A DNA stretch of 9,825 bases from Paracoccaceae bacterium (GCA_007120685.1 SKNG01000037.1:1-9825), one strand, 5' to 3'. Shown: positions 1 to 6,671, counted from the first letter of the stretch. Numbers and translations are program-made. The notes: generated from the letters alone by a model not told the origin.

Positions 1-1143
1 CGCGGCTGGCCGGCGCTGCGGCTGGCCGTGGGCGCGGTGGGCGGCGCGCGCGAAGGCGCGGTGGCGGTGGTGCTGTCGCTGGGCCTGGGGCTGACGGTGC
101 TTGCCGCCGTGGGTCAGGTCGATGCCAACCTGCGCAATGCTATCGCCAGCGACCTGCCGGAACGCGCGCCGTCGTTCTTCTTCATCGACATCCAGACCGA
201 CCAGCTGGACCCCGTGCTGACCCGCCTGCGCGAGGATCCTGCGGTCAGCGAGATCGAGACCGCGCCGCAATTGCGCGGCGTCATCACCGCGATCAACGGC
301 ATCCCGGCGCGGCAATGGGGCGATCACTGGGTGCTGCGCGGCGACCGGGGCCTGACCTATGCCGCCACGCCGCCGCCGGGGACCGAGATCGTGGCCGGTG
401 AGTGGTGGGACGCGGATTATGCCGGCCCGCCCCTGATCAGCTTCGGCATCAACGAGGCGCGCGATCTGGGGCTTTCGCTGGGTGACGAGATCACCGTCAA
501 TGTGCTGGGGCGTGACCTGACCGGCACCATCGCCAATTTCCGCGCGCTGGATTTCCGCACCGGCGGTATCGGCTTCGTGATGACTTTCAACCCCGGCGCG
601 CTGCAGGGCGCGCCGCATACCCATATCGTCACCGCCCATACAGCGCGCGAGGCGGAAGGCACAATCCTGCGCGACCTTTCCAACGCCTTTCCCAATGTCA
701 CCGCCATCCCCATCCGCGAGGCCGCGGCCCGCGTGGCCGAGGCGCTGACGGCGCTGGCCGCCGCGACCTCCATCGCCGCGCTGGCGGTGCTGGCTACGGG
801 TTTCGTGGTGCTGATCGGCGCGGCGGCGGCGGGGGAACGCGCGCGGGTGTTCGAGGCGGCAGTGCTGAAGACGGTGGGCGCCAGCCGGGCGACGATCCTT
901 GCTTCCTTCGCGCTGCGCTCGGCGCTGATGGGGGCGGCGGCGGGGCTGGTGGCGCTGGGCGCGGGGGCGCTGGCCTCCTGGGCGGTGCTGACAAGGGTGA
1001 TGGACCTGTCCTTCACCTTCCAGCCCGTGGCGGCGCTGGCGGTGGTGCTGGGGGGCATTCTGGCGGTGATGCTGGCCGGGCTCGCCTTTGCCCTGCGCCC
1101 GCTGGCGGCACGGCCGGCGCAGGTGCTGCGGGCCAGCGAATAG
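1..1143 (+). CDS. FtsX-type ABC transporter permease, YbbP-like (C-terminal part)
   Basis: The reading frame is open from base 1 and ends at TAG 1141-1143, so this is the last 380 residues of a longer protein; the GTG at 28 is internal. One hydrophobic segment lies near fragment residues 18-39. It is followed by an extracytoplasmic domain of about 200 residues and then three membrane segments near 249-274, 306-330 and 342-367. The segment AVLKTVGASRATI (about 288-300) is the conserved cytoplasmic loop of FtsX/MacB-type permeases. Members of this family do not move solutes by a classical pore. They work mechanically with a LolD-like ATPase on lipids, lipoproteins or peptides. The overall pattern resembles the roughly 800-residue YbbP branch, which usually follows a YbbA-type ATPase gene; that partner would lie left of the window. 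The FtsX family is certain, the YbbP branch likely, and the substrate unknown. Confidence 0.9.
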   Translation, partial: RGWPALRLAVGAVGGAREGAVAVVLSLGLGLTVLAAVGQVDANLRNAIASDLPERAPSFFFIDIQTDQLDPVLTRLREDPAVSEIETAPQLRGVITAINGIPARQWGDHWVLRGDRGLTYAATPPPGTEIVAGEWWDADYAGPPLISFGINEARDLGLSLGDEITVNVLGRDLTGTIANFRALDFRTGGIGFVMTFNPGALQGAPHTHIVTAHTAREAEGTILRDLSNAFPNVTAIPIREAAARVAEALTALAAATSIAALAVLATGFVVLIGAAAAGERARVFEAAVLKTVGASRATILASFALRSALMGAAAGLVALGAGALASWAVLTRVMDLSFTFQPVAALAVVLGGILAVMLAGLAFALRPLAARPAQVLRASE

Positions 1144-1165
1144 TCCCGCCGCCGCTGTCGGGCCA

Positions 1166-1189
1166 GAACGGGCTTTCGAAAGCCCGTTC
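1166..1189. repeat. 24-base perfect palindrome, TTTCGAAA core
   Basis: Every base from 1166 to 1189 pairs with its mirror position around the CG step at 1177/1178. The arms are GAACGGGC and GCCCGTTC. It lies 22 bases after the stop of the ABC permease gene. It could fold into a hairpin in RNA and help end that transcript, but no T-run follows. It could equally be a protein-binding site or a copy of a dispersed intergenic repeat. Confidence 0.9.
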
Positions 1190-1190
1190 A

Positions 1191-1210
1191 ACGCGCGTTC
1201 GAACGCGCGT
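1191..1210. repeat. 20-base perfect palindrome, TTCGAA core
   Basis: Positions 1191-1210 form a second perfect palindrome with arms ACGCGCG and CGCGCGT around a TTCGAA centre at 1200/1201. A single base (1190) separates it from the 24-base palindrome. The two share the TTCGAA core but have unrelated arms, and their centres are 23 bases apart. The function is unknown. Confidence 0.9.
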
Positions 1211-1260
1211 CCCACGCACGGGTCGGCGGCGGCGCATTCTTTGCGGCAGTTTCCGGCGAA

Positions 1261-1288
1261 TTGCGTTTTTCCGGGGCGCCGTTATCCT
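1261..1288 (+). promoter_or_regulatory. possible sigma-70 promoter for the acyl-CoA ligase gene
   Basis: TTGCGT (1261-1266) and TATCCT (1283-1288) are separated by 16 bases and lie 30 bases before the start codon. The -10 matches four of six consensus bases and the -35 three of six. This is a weak visual match, supported mainly by its position in the only spacer before this gene. Confidence 0.3.
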
Positions 1289-1318
1289 CGTGCCAGCCGC
1301 AGCGGCGGGGAGGGCGCG

Positions 1319-2839
1319 ATGAATCCTGCAGAATGGCTGGCCCGCAGCGCCGTGCTGACCCCCAACGCGCCGGCGCTGCTGCTGGGCACACGGGTCATCG
1401 CCGATTATGCAGACCTTGCCCGGCAGGCCGCCGCCATCGCTGCCGGCTTGGCGGCGCGGGGCATCAGACCCGGCGCGCGGGTCGGCGTGTTCATGACCAA
1501 CCGTCCGGAATACCTGCCCATCCTTTACGGCATCTGGTTCGCCGGCGCCGTCGCCGTGCCAGTGAATGCCAAGCTGCACCCGGCAGAGCTGGCCTGGATC
1601 CTCGAAAATGCCGAGGCCGAGGCGCTGTTTGTTTCCGACGACATTGCCGCCGGCCTCGCCCCGCCCCCCTGCACCCGGCTGATCATCGCCACCGGCAGCC
1701 GGGATTTCGCCGCGCTTGCCGCCCATGACCCGCTGCCCGGCCCGGCGCCGATGGGCGCGGATGACCTGGTCTGGCTCTTCTACACCTCCGGCACCACCGG
1801 CCGGCCCAAGGGCGTGGGCATCAGCGCCGGCAACATCATCGCCGCCGTGCTGGGCTATTTCACCGATGTCGATGCCGTGCACGCCAAGGATGCCACGCTT
1901 TACGCCGCGCCGATGTCGCATGGCGCGGGGCTTTACAACTTCATGCATGTGATCCGCGGCGCGCGCCATGTGCTGCCCGAATCCGGCGGCTTCGACGCGG
2001 GCGAGATCCTGACCCTCGCGCCGCGCCTTGGCGATGTGCACCTCTTCGCCGCCCCCACCATGATCCGCCGACTGGTGGCCGAAGCCGAGGTACAGGGCAG
2101 CAATGGCGACGGCATCCGCAGCGTGATCTATGGCGGCGGGCCGATGTATCTGGCCGACATTGTCCATGCGGTCGATGTCATGGGCGCGCGCTTCATCCAG
2201 ATCTACGGCCAGGGCGAAAGCCCGATGACAATCACCGCGCTGCCGCGCGATCTGGTCGCCGACCGCAGCCATCCGGACTGGCAGGCGCGGCTGGGCTCGG
2301 TCGGCAGGGCGTTCTCTCACATGCGGGTGTGGATCGCCGATGCCGAGGGGCGGGAGGTGGCGCCGGGTCAGCCGGGTGAGATTCTGGTGCAGGGGCCGGC
2401 GGTGATGCCGGGTTACTGGCGCAACCCTGAAGCCGCCGCGAAGGCCCTGCGCGGCGGCTGGCTGTGGACGGGCGACATCGGGGTGATGGACGGCGCGGGT
2501 TTCGTGACCCTGCACGACCGCTCGAAGGACGTGATCATCTCGGGCGGCACCAACATCTACCCGCGCGAGGTGGAAGAGGCGCTGCTCACCCACCCGCAGG
2601 TGGCCGAGGTGGCGGTGGTGGGCCGGCCGCACCCCGACTGGGGCGAGGAGGTGGTGGCCTTCGTGATCTCCGTCGCGGGCACCCAGCCAGGGCCGGCGGT
2701 GCTGGACGCGCATTGTCTGGACCGCATTGCGCGGTTCAAGCGGCCGAAGGATTATGTCTTCCTGACGGAACTGCCGAAGAACAATTACGGCAAGGTGCTG
2801 AAGACCGCGTTGCGTGCGCATTGGCAGCAGGCAGGATGA
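1319..2839 (+). CDS. AMP-forming acyl-CoA ligase (ANL superfamily)
   Basis: A 506-residue adenylate-forming ligase that would activate a carboxylic acid with ATP to an acyl-AMP and transfer it to CoA in the cytoplasm. All core motifs are present: the P-loop YTSGTTGRPKG (155-165), YGQGES with Glu300 in the A5 position, WLWTGD with Asp386 (A7), the hinge region RSKDVIISGG (401-410) followed by TNIYPREVEE, and the A10 lysine in NNYGKVLK (Lys492). The length is normal for the family, and both large and small domains look intact. The start is ATG 1319 because GGGGAG (1307-1312) sits six bases upstream; the frame is open further upstream, but that stretch runs through the palindromes and into the previous gene. 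The substrate cannot be read from the sequence: medium- or long-chain fatty acid, aromatic acid or a dicarboxylate are all possible. No beta-oxidation genes are adjacent. Confidence 0.95.
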   Translation: MNPAEWLARSAVLTPNAPALLLGTRVIADYADLARQAAAIAAGLAARGIRPGARVGVFMTNRPEYLPILYGIWFAGAVAVPVNAKLHPAELAWILENAEAEALFVSDDIAAGLAPPPCTRLIIATGSRDFAALAAHDPLPGPAPMGADDLVWLFYTSGTTGRPKGVGISAGNIIAAVLGYFTDVDAVHAKDATLYAAPMSHGAGLYNFMHVIRGARHVLPESGGFDAGEILTLAPRLGDVHLFAAPTMIRRLVAEAEVQGSNGDGIRSVIYGGGPMYLADIVHAVDVMGARFIQIYGQGESPMTITALPRDLVADRSHPDWQARLGSVGRAFSHMRVWIADAEGREVAPGQPGEILVQGPAVMPGYWRNPEAAAKALRGGWLWTGDIGVMDGAGFVTLHDRSKDVIISGGTNIYPREVEEALLTHPQVAEVAVVGRPHPDWGEEVVAFVISVAGTQPGPAVLDAHCLDRIARFKRPKDYVFLTELPKNNYGKVLKTALRAHWQQAG

Positions 2840-2965
2840 CCGAAGGGAGCGGCTGCGTCAAAGCCGTTTCGCCCGCAGGTTCTTCACGTGGCAGGGGCGC
2901 TTCGGGCCGGACTGGCCAGGTCATCGGGACAGCGGCGAGAGGCAGAGTTGAGGCAGGGAACGGCG

Positions 2966-3829
2966 ATGCTGGTGATCGGGGCCTCAGGCCGGGTGGGGCG
3001 GCTCTTGATGCCGGCATGGTCGCGCGCGGGGGCGGGGGTGATCGTCCAGCGGCGCGGCGGGGCGGTGCTGGGGGCGGGGTTGCCGGAAATCCGGTGGTCG
3101 CCGCTGGACGCGCCGCACGCGCTGCCCGGCCTGCTGGCGGGGCTGCCGCCGGTGGGGGCTATGCTGGTGCTGGCCGGGGTCACCCCCTCGTCGCCCGGCG
3201 CCGGGGCCGAGTTGATGGCGCTGAACACCGCGCTGGCCGAGGCCTGTATGCGCGCCGCCGAGCAGGCCGGGATTGGGCGTGTTCTGCTGGCCTCGTCCTC
3301 GGCCGTCTATGGCGCGGGTCGGGCCGAACCCTGGCGCGAGGACGAGCCCGCGCAGCCCGCCACCCCCTACGCCCAGGCCAAACTTGCGATGGAACGCGCG
3401 GCCGAGCCCTGGCGCAAGCGGGGCCTGAGCATCTGCGCGCTGCGCATCGGCAATGTCGCCGGCGCCGATGCGCTGCTGCTCAATGCCGGCCGAAAGGAAC
3501 CGCTGGTCATCGACCGTTTCGTGGGTGGCAGCGGCCCTCTGCGTTCCTACATCGGCCCGCAGACCATGGCCCGCGTGCTGTCCGCGCTGGCCGATCCCGC
3601 AACCGACCTGCTGCCGGTCCTGAACCTGGCCGCGCCCGCCCCGGTATCGATGGACGCGCTGGCCCGCGCCGCCGGGCTGGACTGGACCTGGCGCCCGGCC
3701 CCGCCGCAAGCCATCGCCCGGCTGACGCTAAACTGCAGTGCCCTTGCGGCCCGCGTGGCTTTCGACGATAGCGACAGCAGCGCCGCCGGTATCGTGGCGC
3801 AGTGGAACGCCTGCCGGAGCCCCGCATGA
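2966..3829 (+). CDS. NAD-dependent epimerase/dehydratase-like SDR protein
   Basis: A 287-residue extended short-chain dehydrogenase/reductase. The N-terminus is the first Rossmann strand with the nucleotide-binding motif GASGRVG (Gly5, Gly8, Gly11). SSSAVYG (110-116) supplies the active-site serine region, and YAQAK gives the catalytic pair Tyr135 and Lys139. Relatives use NAD(P) to epimerise, dehydrate or reduce nucleotide sugars. It is somewhat short for a typical 310-330-residue sugar epimerase, and the C-terminal substrate domain is divergent, so the reaction is unassigned. The start is ATG 2966, with AGGGA (2955-2959) six bases upstream and the Rossmann strand beginning at once. In-frame TTG 2948 and GTG 2888 are less likely. 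Its TGA overlaps the start of the sugar transferase gene (ATGA, 3826-3829), so the two are probably translated together. Nucleotide-sugar preparation is the best inference from that coupling. Confidence 0.9.
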   Translation: MLVIGASGRVGRLLMPAWSRAGAGVIVQRRGGAVLGAGLPEIRWSPLDAPHALPGLLAGLPPVGAMLVLAGVTPSSPGAGAELMALNTALAEACMRAAEQAGIGRVLLASSSAVYGAGRAEPWREDEPAQPATPYAQAKLAMERAAEPWRKRGLSICALRIGNVAGADALLLNAGRKEPLVIDRFVGGSGPLRSYIGPQTMARVLSALADPATDLLPVLNLAAPAPVSMDALARAAGLDWTWRPAPPQAIARLTLNCSALAARVAFDDSDSSAAGIVAQWNACRSPA

Positions 3830-4431
3830 CCCCCGTCAAACGCCTGTTCGACCTGGGCGTCGCCATCTTTCTGACCCCCTTCGTGCTGCCGATGATGGCG
3901 CTGGTAACCCTGGCGATCCTGCTGATCGACGGCCGGCCCGTGTTCCACGTCTCGGAACGCATGTGCACGCCCAGCCGCGCCTTCGGCTTGATGAAGTTCC
4001 GGACCATGCGCCCCGATCCCGGCGACCGCGGCGTGACCGGCGGTGACAAGGGCGACCGCATCACCCGCCTGGGCCGCTTCCTGCGCCGCACCCGGCTGGA
4101 CGAACTGCCGCAGTTGATCAACCTCTGGCGCGGCGATATCTCGGCCGTCGGCCCCCGCCCGCCGCTGCGCGACTATGTTGAGCGTTTCCCGGACATCTAC
4201 GCCCGCGTCCTGCAGTCGCGCCCCGGCATCACCGGCCTGGCGACGATCCAGTTCAACCGCCACGAGCGCCTGCTGCTGGCCCGCAGCCGCTCGGCCGAGG
4301 AGACCGACGCCATCTATTGCCGCGCCTGCATCCCGCGCAAGGCCCGGCTGGACCTGATCTATCAGGCGCATCAGAGCCTGTGTTTCGATCTGGAAATCAT
4401 CCTGAAGACCTTCGTGCCCTCGCTGCGCTGA
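3826..4431 (+). CDS. small polyprenyl-phosphate sugar-1-phosphate transferase (Bac_transf family)
   Basis: A 201-residue protein of the bacterial sugar transferase family (PglC/WcaJ/ExoY type). These monotopic membrane enzymes move a sugar-1-phosphate from a UDP-sugar to undecaprenyl phosphate, the first step of many surface glycans. A single hydrophobic N-terminal helix (about 11-34, with Pro18 and Pro22) fits the re-entrant anchor. LMKFRTM (55-61), TRLDELPQL with the Asp92-Glu93 catalytic dyad, GDISAVGPRPPL (103-114), RPGITGLATI (132-141) and PRKARLDLIY (170-179) all match the family. The length is that of the minimal PglC-like forms without the extra N-terminal membrane domain. One departure is PVFHVSERMC (38-47), where the family usually has a phenylalanine- and glutamine-containing segment ending in Gly. 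The start ATG overlaps the upstream SDR stop, so the pair forms one unit. The sugar is unknown. Confidence 0.95.
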   Translation: MTPVKRLFDLGVAIFLTPFVLPMMALVTLAILLIDGRPVFHVSERMCTPSRAFGLMKFRTMRPDPGDRGVTGGDKGDRITRLGRFLRRTRLDELPQLINLWRGDISAVGPRPPLRDYVERFPDIYARVLQSRPGITGLATIQFNRHERLLLARSRSAEETDAIYCRACIPRKARLDLIYQAHQSLCFDLEIILKTFVPSLR

Positions 4432-4457
4432 ACGCCCACCACCCTGGATTGTTGCGT

Positions 4458-4496
4458 TTGCATCGATATTGACAGGCCAGCCCCAGCCCTTATGGT
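4458..4496 (+). promoter_or_regulatory. putative dctP promoter with adjacent TTGCATCGATA motif
   Basis: TTGACA (4469-4474) is a perfect -35 hexamer. It is followed by a 16-base spacer and TATGGT (4491-4496), four of six matches to the -10 consensus, 49 bases before the dctP start. Directly upstream is TTGCATCGATA (4458-4468), which contains the palindrome ATCGAT. A near-identical motif, TTGCATCAATA, lies before dctQ at 5795-5805, so a shared regulator is plausible. Assigned by eye only. Confidence 0.5.
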
Positions 4497-4545
4497 GGGG
4501 CGCTGTCCGGGGTCTGGGCCGGGGCAGATGCACAGGGAGAGTTGC

Positions 4546-5604
4546 ATGATACGAAGAGCGTTGTTGAAATCCGTCGCGGTTGGCGCCCTTGGTGCGATGG
4601 CAGGGCTGGCCCTGCCGGTTACGGCCGTGGCGCAGGAGGTGACGCTGCGGTTTCACCATTTCCTCTCGCCCGCTGCGCCGGTGCCGTCACAGGTTTTCGA
4701 GCCCTGGGTGGAGCGGCTTTCCGAAGCCTCGGATGGCCGGCTGAACGTGGAAATCTACCCCTCGATGCAACTGGGCGGCTCGCCAGGCGGGCTTTATGAT
4801 CAGGCACGCGAGGGAGTGGTCGATATTTCCTGGATGACGCTGGGCTGGGTGCCAGGGCGCTTTCCGCTGGTCGAGGTGTTTGACCTGCCCTTCATCGGTG
4901 CCAGCGCGCAGATCACCTCGCGTGCGGCCTGGCGCTTCTATGAGGACCATCTGACCGAAGAACTGGGCGATGTGCATGTGCTGGCGGTGCATGTGCACGG
5001 GCCGGGCGTGATCCACATGAACGCGCCGGCCATTGAGTCGCCGGGCGATCTGCGCGGCCGTTCGCTGCGCGGGCCCAGCCGGCTGGTCAACCGGCTGATC
5101 GAGCAACTGGGCGCCAGCGCCGTGGGCATGCCCGCCCCGCAGATGCCCGAGGCGCTGTCGCGCAATGTGATCGACGGCACGGTGATCCCCTGGGAGGTGA
5201 CCAGCGCCTTCCGCGTGCAGGAACTGGTTGATACGCACACCGAATTCAGCGGCGGCCGGGGGCTTTACACCACGCCTTTCGTGCTGGCGATGAACCAGGA
5301 TGCCTATGACGATCTGCCCGACGACCTGCGCGCCATCCTTGACGAACACTCGGGCCTGATGCTGGCCGACTGGATCGGTTCGGCAATGGATGCCTTCGAT
5401 GCACCCGCCCGCGATATCGCGGTGGAGCGTGGCAATACCATCGTCACCATCGAGGGCGCGGAACTGGCCGCCTGGCAGGAAGCCGGCGAGCGGGTGCGCG
5501 CCGGCTGGGTGGCCGAGATGGAAGAAGCGGGCATCGACGGAGCCATGCTGATTGCCGAGGCCGAGCGTCTGGTGGCCGAGGAAGAGGCGGCGTTGCAGGA
5601 CTGA
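4546..5604 (+). CDS. dctP: TRAP transporter periplasmic solute-binding protein, DctP family
   Basis: A 352-residue binding protein that would capture a carboxylate-type solute in the periplasm and deliver it to the DctQM membrane complex. The N-terminus MIRRALLKS plus a hydrophobic stretch ending in VTAVA is a Sec signal peptide, probably cut after Ala29. Family hallmarks are QLGGSPGGLYDQAREGVVDI (75-94), the FDLPF segment (112-116), and DLRGRSLRGPS (168-178). In that last segment Arg175 occupies the position of the conserved arginine that normally salt-bridges the substrate carboxylate. NVIDGTVIPWE follows in the usual place. The start is ATG 4546, with AGGGAG (4533-4538) seven bases upstream; the in-frame ATG at 4492 would overlap the putative -10 and spoil the signal peptide. 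A long gap separates it from dctQ. Dicarboxylates, keto acids or sugar acids are all possible ligands; the sequence does not decide. Confidence 0.95.
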   Translation: MIRRALLKSVAVGALGAMAGLALPVTAVAQEVTLRFHHFLSPAAPVPSQVFEPWVERLSEASDGRLNVEIYPSMQLGGSPGGLYDQAREGVVDISWMTLGWVPGRFPLVEVFDLPFIGASAQITSRAAWRFYEDHLTEELGDVHVLAVHVHGPGVIHMNAPAIESPGDLRGRSLRGPSRLVNRLIEQLGASAVGMPAPQMPEALSRNVIDGTVIPWEVTSAFRVQELVDTHTEFSGGRGLYTTPFVLAMNQDAYDDLPDDLRAILDEHSGLMLADWIGSAMDAFDAPARDIAVERGNTIVTIEGAELAAWQEAGERVRAGWVAEMEEAGIDGAMLIAEAERLVAEEEAALQD

Positions 5605-5624
5605 CCTCTATGTCAAAGCCTCTT

Positions 5625-5644
5625 GGGGCGGCCTCGGCCGCCCC
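5625..5644 (+). terminator. strong hairpin after dctP, attenuator or 3'-end stabiliser
   Basis: GGGGCGGCC (5625-5633) and GGCCGCCCC (5636-5644) are perfect complements. They give an eight-pair stem with a CTCG tetraloop, 20 bases after the dctP stop. It is followed by TTCC rather than a real T-run, so it may end only some transcripts or protect the dctP message from decay. Either would fit the need for more binding protein than membrane subunits in TRAP systems. Confidence 0.6.
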
Positions 5645-5740
5645 TTCCACTTGAACGGGGACGGCCATGTCGGGGCTTCGGAACCGCCAGCCTTGCGATC
5701 GGGTGACGAGCCGGCAAAGCCACCGAAACGGCGCGCAGCG

Positions 5741-5756
5741 GTGACATATGCGTCAC
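5741..5756 (+). promoter_or_regulatory. operator-like imperfect palindrome GTGAC-N6-GTCAC
   Basis: GTGAC (5741-5745) and GTCAC (5752-5756) are perfect inverted arms around ATATGC. The sequence TGACATATG (5742-5750) recurs at 5783-5791, 41 bases later and so about four helical turns away on the same face. Both copies are preceded by GCAGCGGT (5735-5742 and 5772-5779). This looks like a paired binding site for a regulator of dctQM; the protein is unknown. Confidence 0.4.
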
Positions 5757-5781
5757 GGAAACGGTGCACATGCAGCGGTCA

Positions 5782-5809
5782 TTGACATATGAAATTGCAT
5801 CAATAGGGT
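5782..5809 (+). promoter_or_regulatory. putative internal promoter for dctQM
   Basis: TTGACA (5782-5787) is a perfect -35, followed by a 16-base spacer and TAGGGT (5804-5809), a weak -10 with three matches. The spacing equals that proposed for the dctP promoter. TTGCATCAATA (5795-5805) lies between and over the elements, and the near-palindrome ATGAAATTGCAT (5789-5800) overlaps it, so a bound protein would probably repress. The first dctQ codon is about 250 bases downstream, which would leave a long untranslated leader. Confidence 0.4.
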
Positions 5810-6059
5810 CCGCCGCGCAATGGCACTGCACTGGTTTCCGGGTCGCCCTTGGGCCAGCGTGGCGCTGTCGACAGGGCCTGAGGCGTCGGAGAAAGCAGTT
5901 TCTGCCGGCGTGGGGGCATGACTTTCTTGGCCGGCACGGGGGCAGGTGCTAAGGGGCGAGTGAAGCGCGACCTGTGCCTCATGCCGAAAAGCCCGGCAAG
6001 AGGTGGGCATTGCGCGGGCCGGCAAGGGTTTGGGGACGGATGAACGGGGAGTGGAGCAG

Positions 6060-6671
6060 ATGAGCGAGCAGCCCTCGCGCGGCGGCGGCGGGAACGGCGA
6101 CACGGCGGCGCCAGGCATCCTGCCCGAGGCCGAGGCCTTTATCGGCCGCTGGATCGGCCTTTACACCAACCTCCTGGCCATCATCGGCGGGCTGGTGCTG
6201 ACGGCGGTGATGCTGCTGGCGGTGGTGTCGATCATCGGCCGCTTTCTGGGCCGGCTGCGCTGGGCGATCTTCGACCGGCTGGGCCCCATCCCCGGGGATT
6301 TCGAGCTGGTGGCGATGGGCACGGGGCTGTCGATCTTCCTGTTCCTGTCCTGGGCGCAGTTCAACCGGGGCCATGTCACGGTGGATATCTTCGTCTCGGG
6401 GCTGGGACCGCGCGGGCTGGCCTGGCTTTCCACCGTCACCAATCTGATCATGACCATCGCCGTGGTGCTGCTGGCACAGCGCATCGGCGAGGGGATGGAA
6501 AGCAAGCAGCGTTTCGGCGAGACCACGCAGATCCTGGAGATACCGGTCTGGTATGGCTATGTCGGCGGCATGTTCGGCCTGTGGAGCTTTGCGGTGGTCT
6601 GCGGCTACACCGTCTGGCGCAGCCTGAACGAGGCTCTGGGCGCCGGTGAACCCGCAGGGGGTGGCGCATGA
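6060..6671 (+). CDS. dctQ: TRAP transporter small membrane subunit, DctQ family
   Basis: A 203-residue inner-membrane protein with four hydrophobic segments (about 37-60, 84-101, 117-140, 162-186), the usual DctQ layout. Family motifs are PGDFELV (78-84), between the first two helices, and NRGHVTVDIF (102-111). DctQ pairs with DctM and helps dock the loaded binding protein during sodium-driven uptake. The start is ATG 6060, with GGGGAG (6046-6051) eight bases upstream; the frame extends back to 6003 but adds nothing family-like. The Gly-rich N-terminal tail (residues 7-14) is predicted cytoplasmic and unremarkable. The stop overlaps the dctM start (ATGA, 6668-6671), indicating translational coupling. 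Confidence 0.95.
   Translation: MSEQPSRGGGGNGDTAAPGILPEAEAFIGRWIGLYTNLLAIIGGLVLTAVMLLAVVSIIGRFLGRLRWAIFDRLGPIPGDFELVAMGTGLSIFLFLSWAQFNRGHVTVDIFVSGLGPRGLAWLSTVTNLIMTIAVVLLAQRIGEGMESKQRFGETTQILEIPVWYGYVGGMFGLWSFAVVCGYTVWRSLNEALGAGEPAGGGA

Larger units (their letters stand above)
5605..6059 (+). other. 455-base dctP-dctQ spacer without a convincing gene
   Basis: This spacer holds a hairpin just after dctP (5625-5644), a more AT-rich regulatory-looking block (about 5735-5810), and then about 250 bases in which I see only minor structure. That structure is the palindrome CTGTCGACAG (5865-5874) and an imperfect 17-base direct repeat (5904-5920 and 5930-5946, 14 of 17 identical, period 26). Short frames on both strands have unlikely amino acid composition and no good ribosome binding site. 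A long leader or a small RNA is possible but not shown. Confidence 0.6.

Noticed and set aside
1013..2821. A very long open frame on the minus strand opposite the acyl-CoA ligase gene (about 600 residues)
   Set aside because: It is rich in His, Arg, Gly and Ala in repetitive GC-driven runs, shows no family motifs, and mirrors a clearly real gene. Long antisense frames are common in GC-rich genomes.
2888..2965. Upstream starts for the SDR gene (GTG 2888, TTG 2948)
   Set aside because: They would add an Arg/Ala-rich tail before the Rossmann strand. ATG 2966 has a well-spaced AGGGA and starts exactly at the strand.
2464..3771. A 435-residue plus-strand frame spanning the end of the ligase gene and most of the SDR gene
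   Set aside because: The product is Arg/Gly-rich, and both overlapped genes have intact catalytic motifs in their own frames.
5741..5756. A CRP/FNR-type binding site in GTGAC-N6-GTCAC
   Set aside because: CRP sites have GTGA-N6-TCAC and FNR sites TTGAT-N4-ATCAA. Here GTGA and TCAC are eight bases apart, so neither spacing fits; it is kept only as an unassigned operator-like palindrome.
5764..5952. A 62-residue plus-strand frame in the dctP-dctQ spacer
   Set aside because: It starts in the putative promoter block, has no ribosome binding site I can see, and its Arg-, Cys- and Trp-rich composition is unlike a real small protein.
5753..6118. A 121-residue minus-strand frame across the spacer into dctQ
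   Set aside because: It is Pro/Arg/Ser-rich with no recognisable domain, and it runs into the coding sequence of dctQ.
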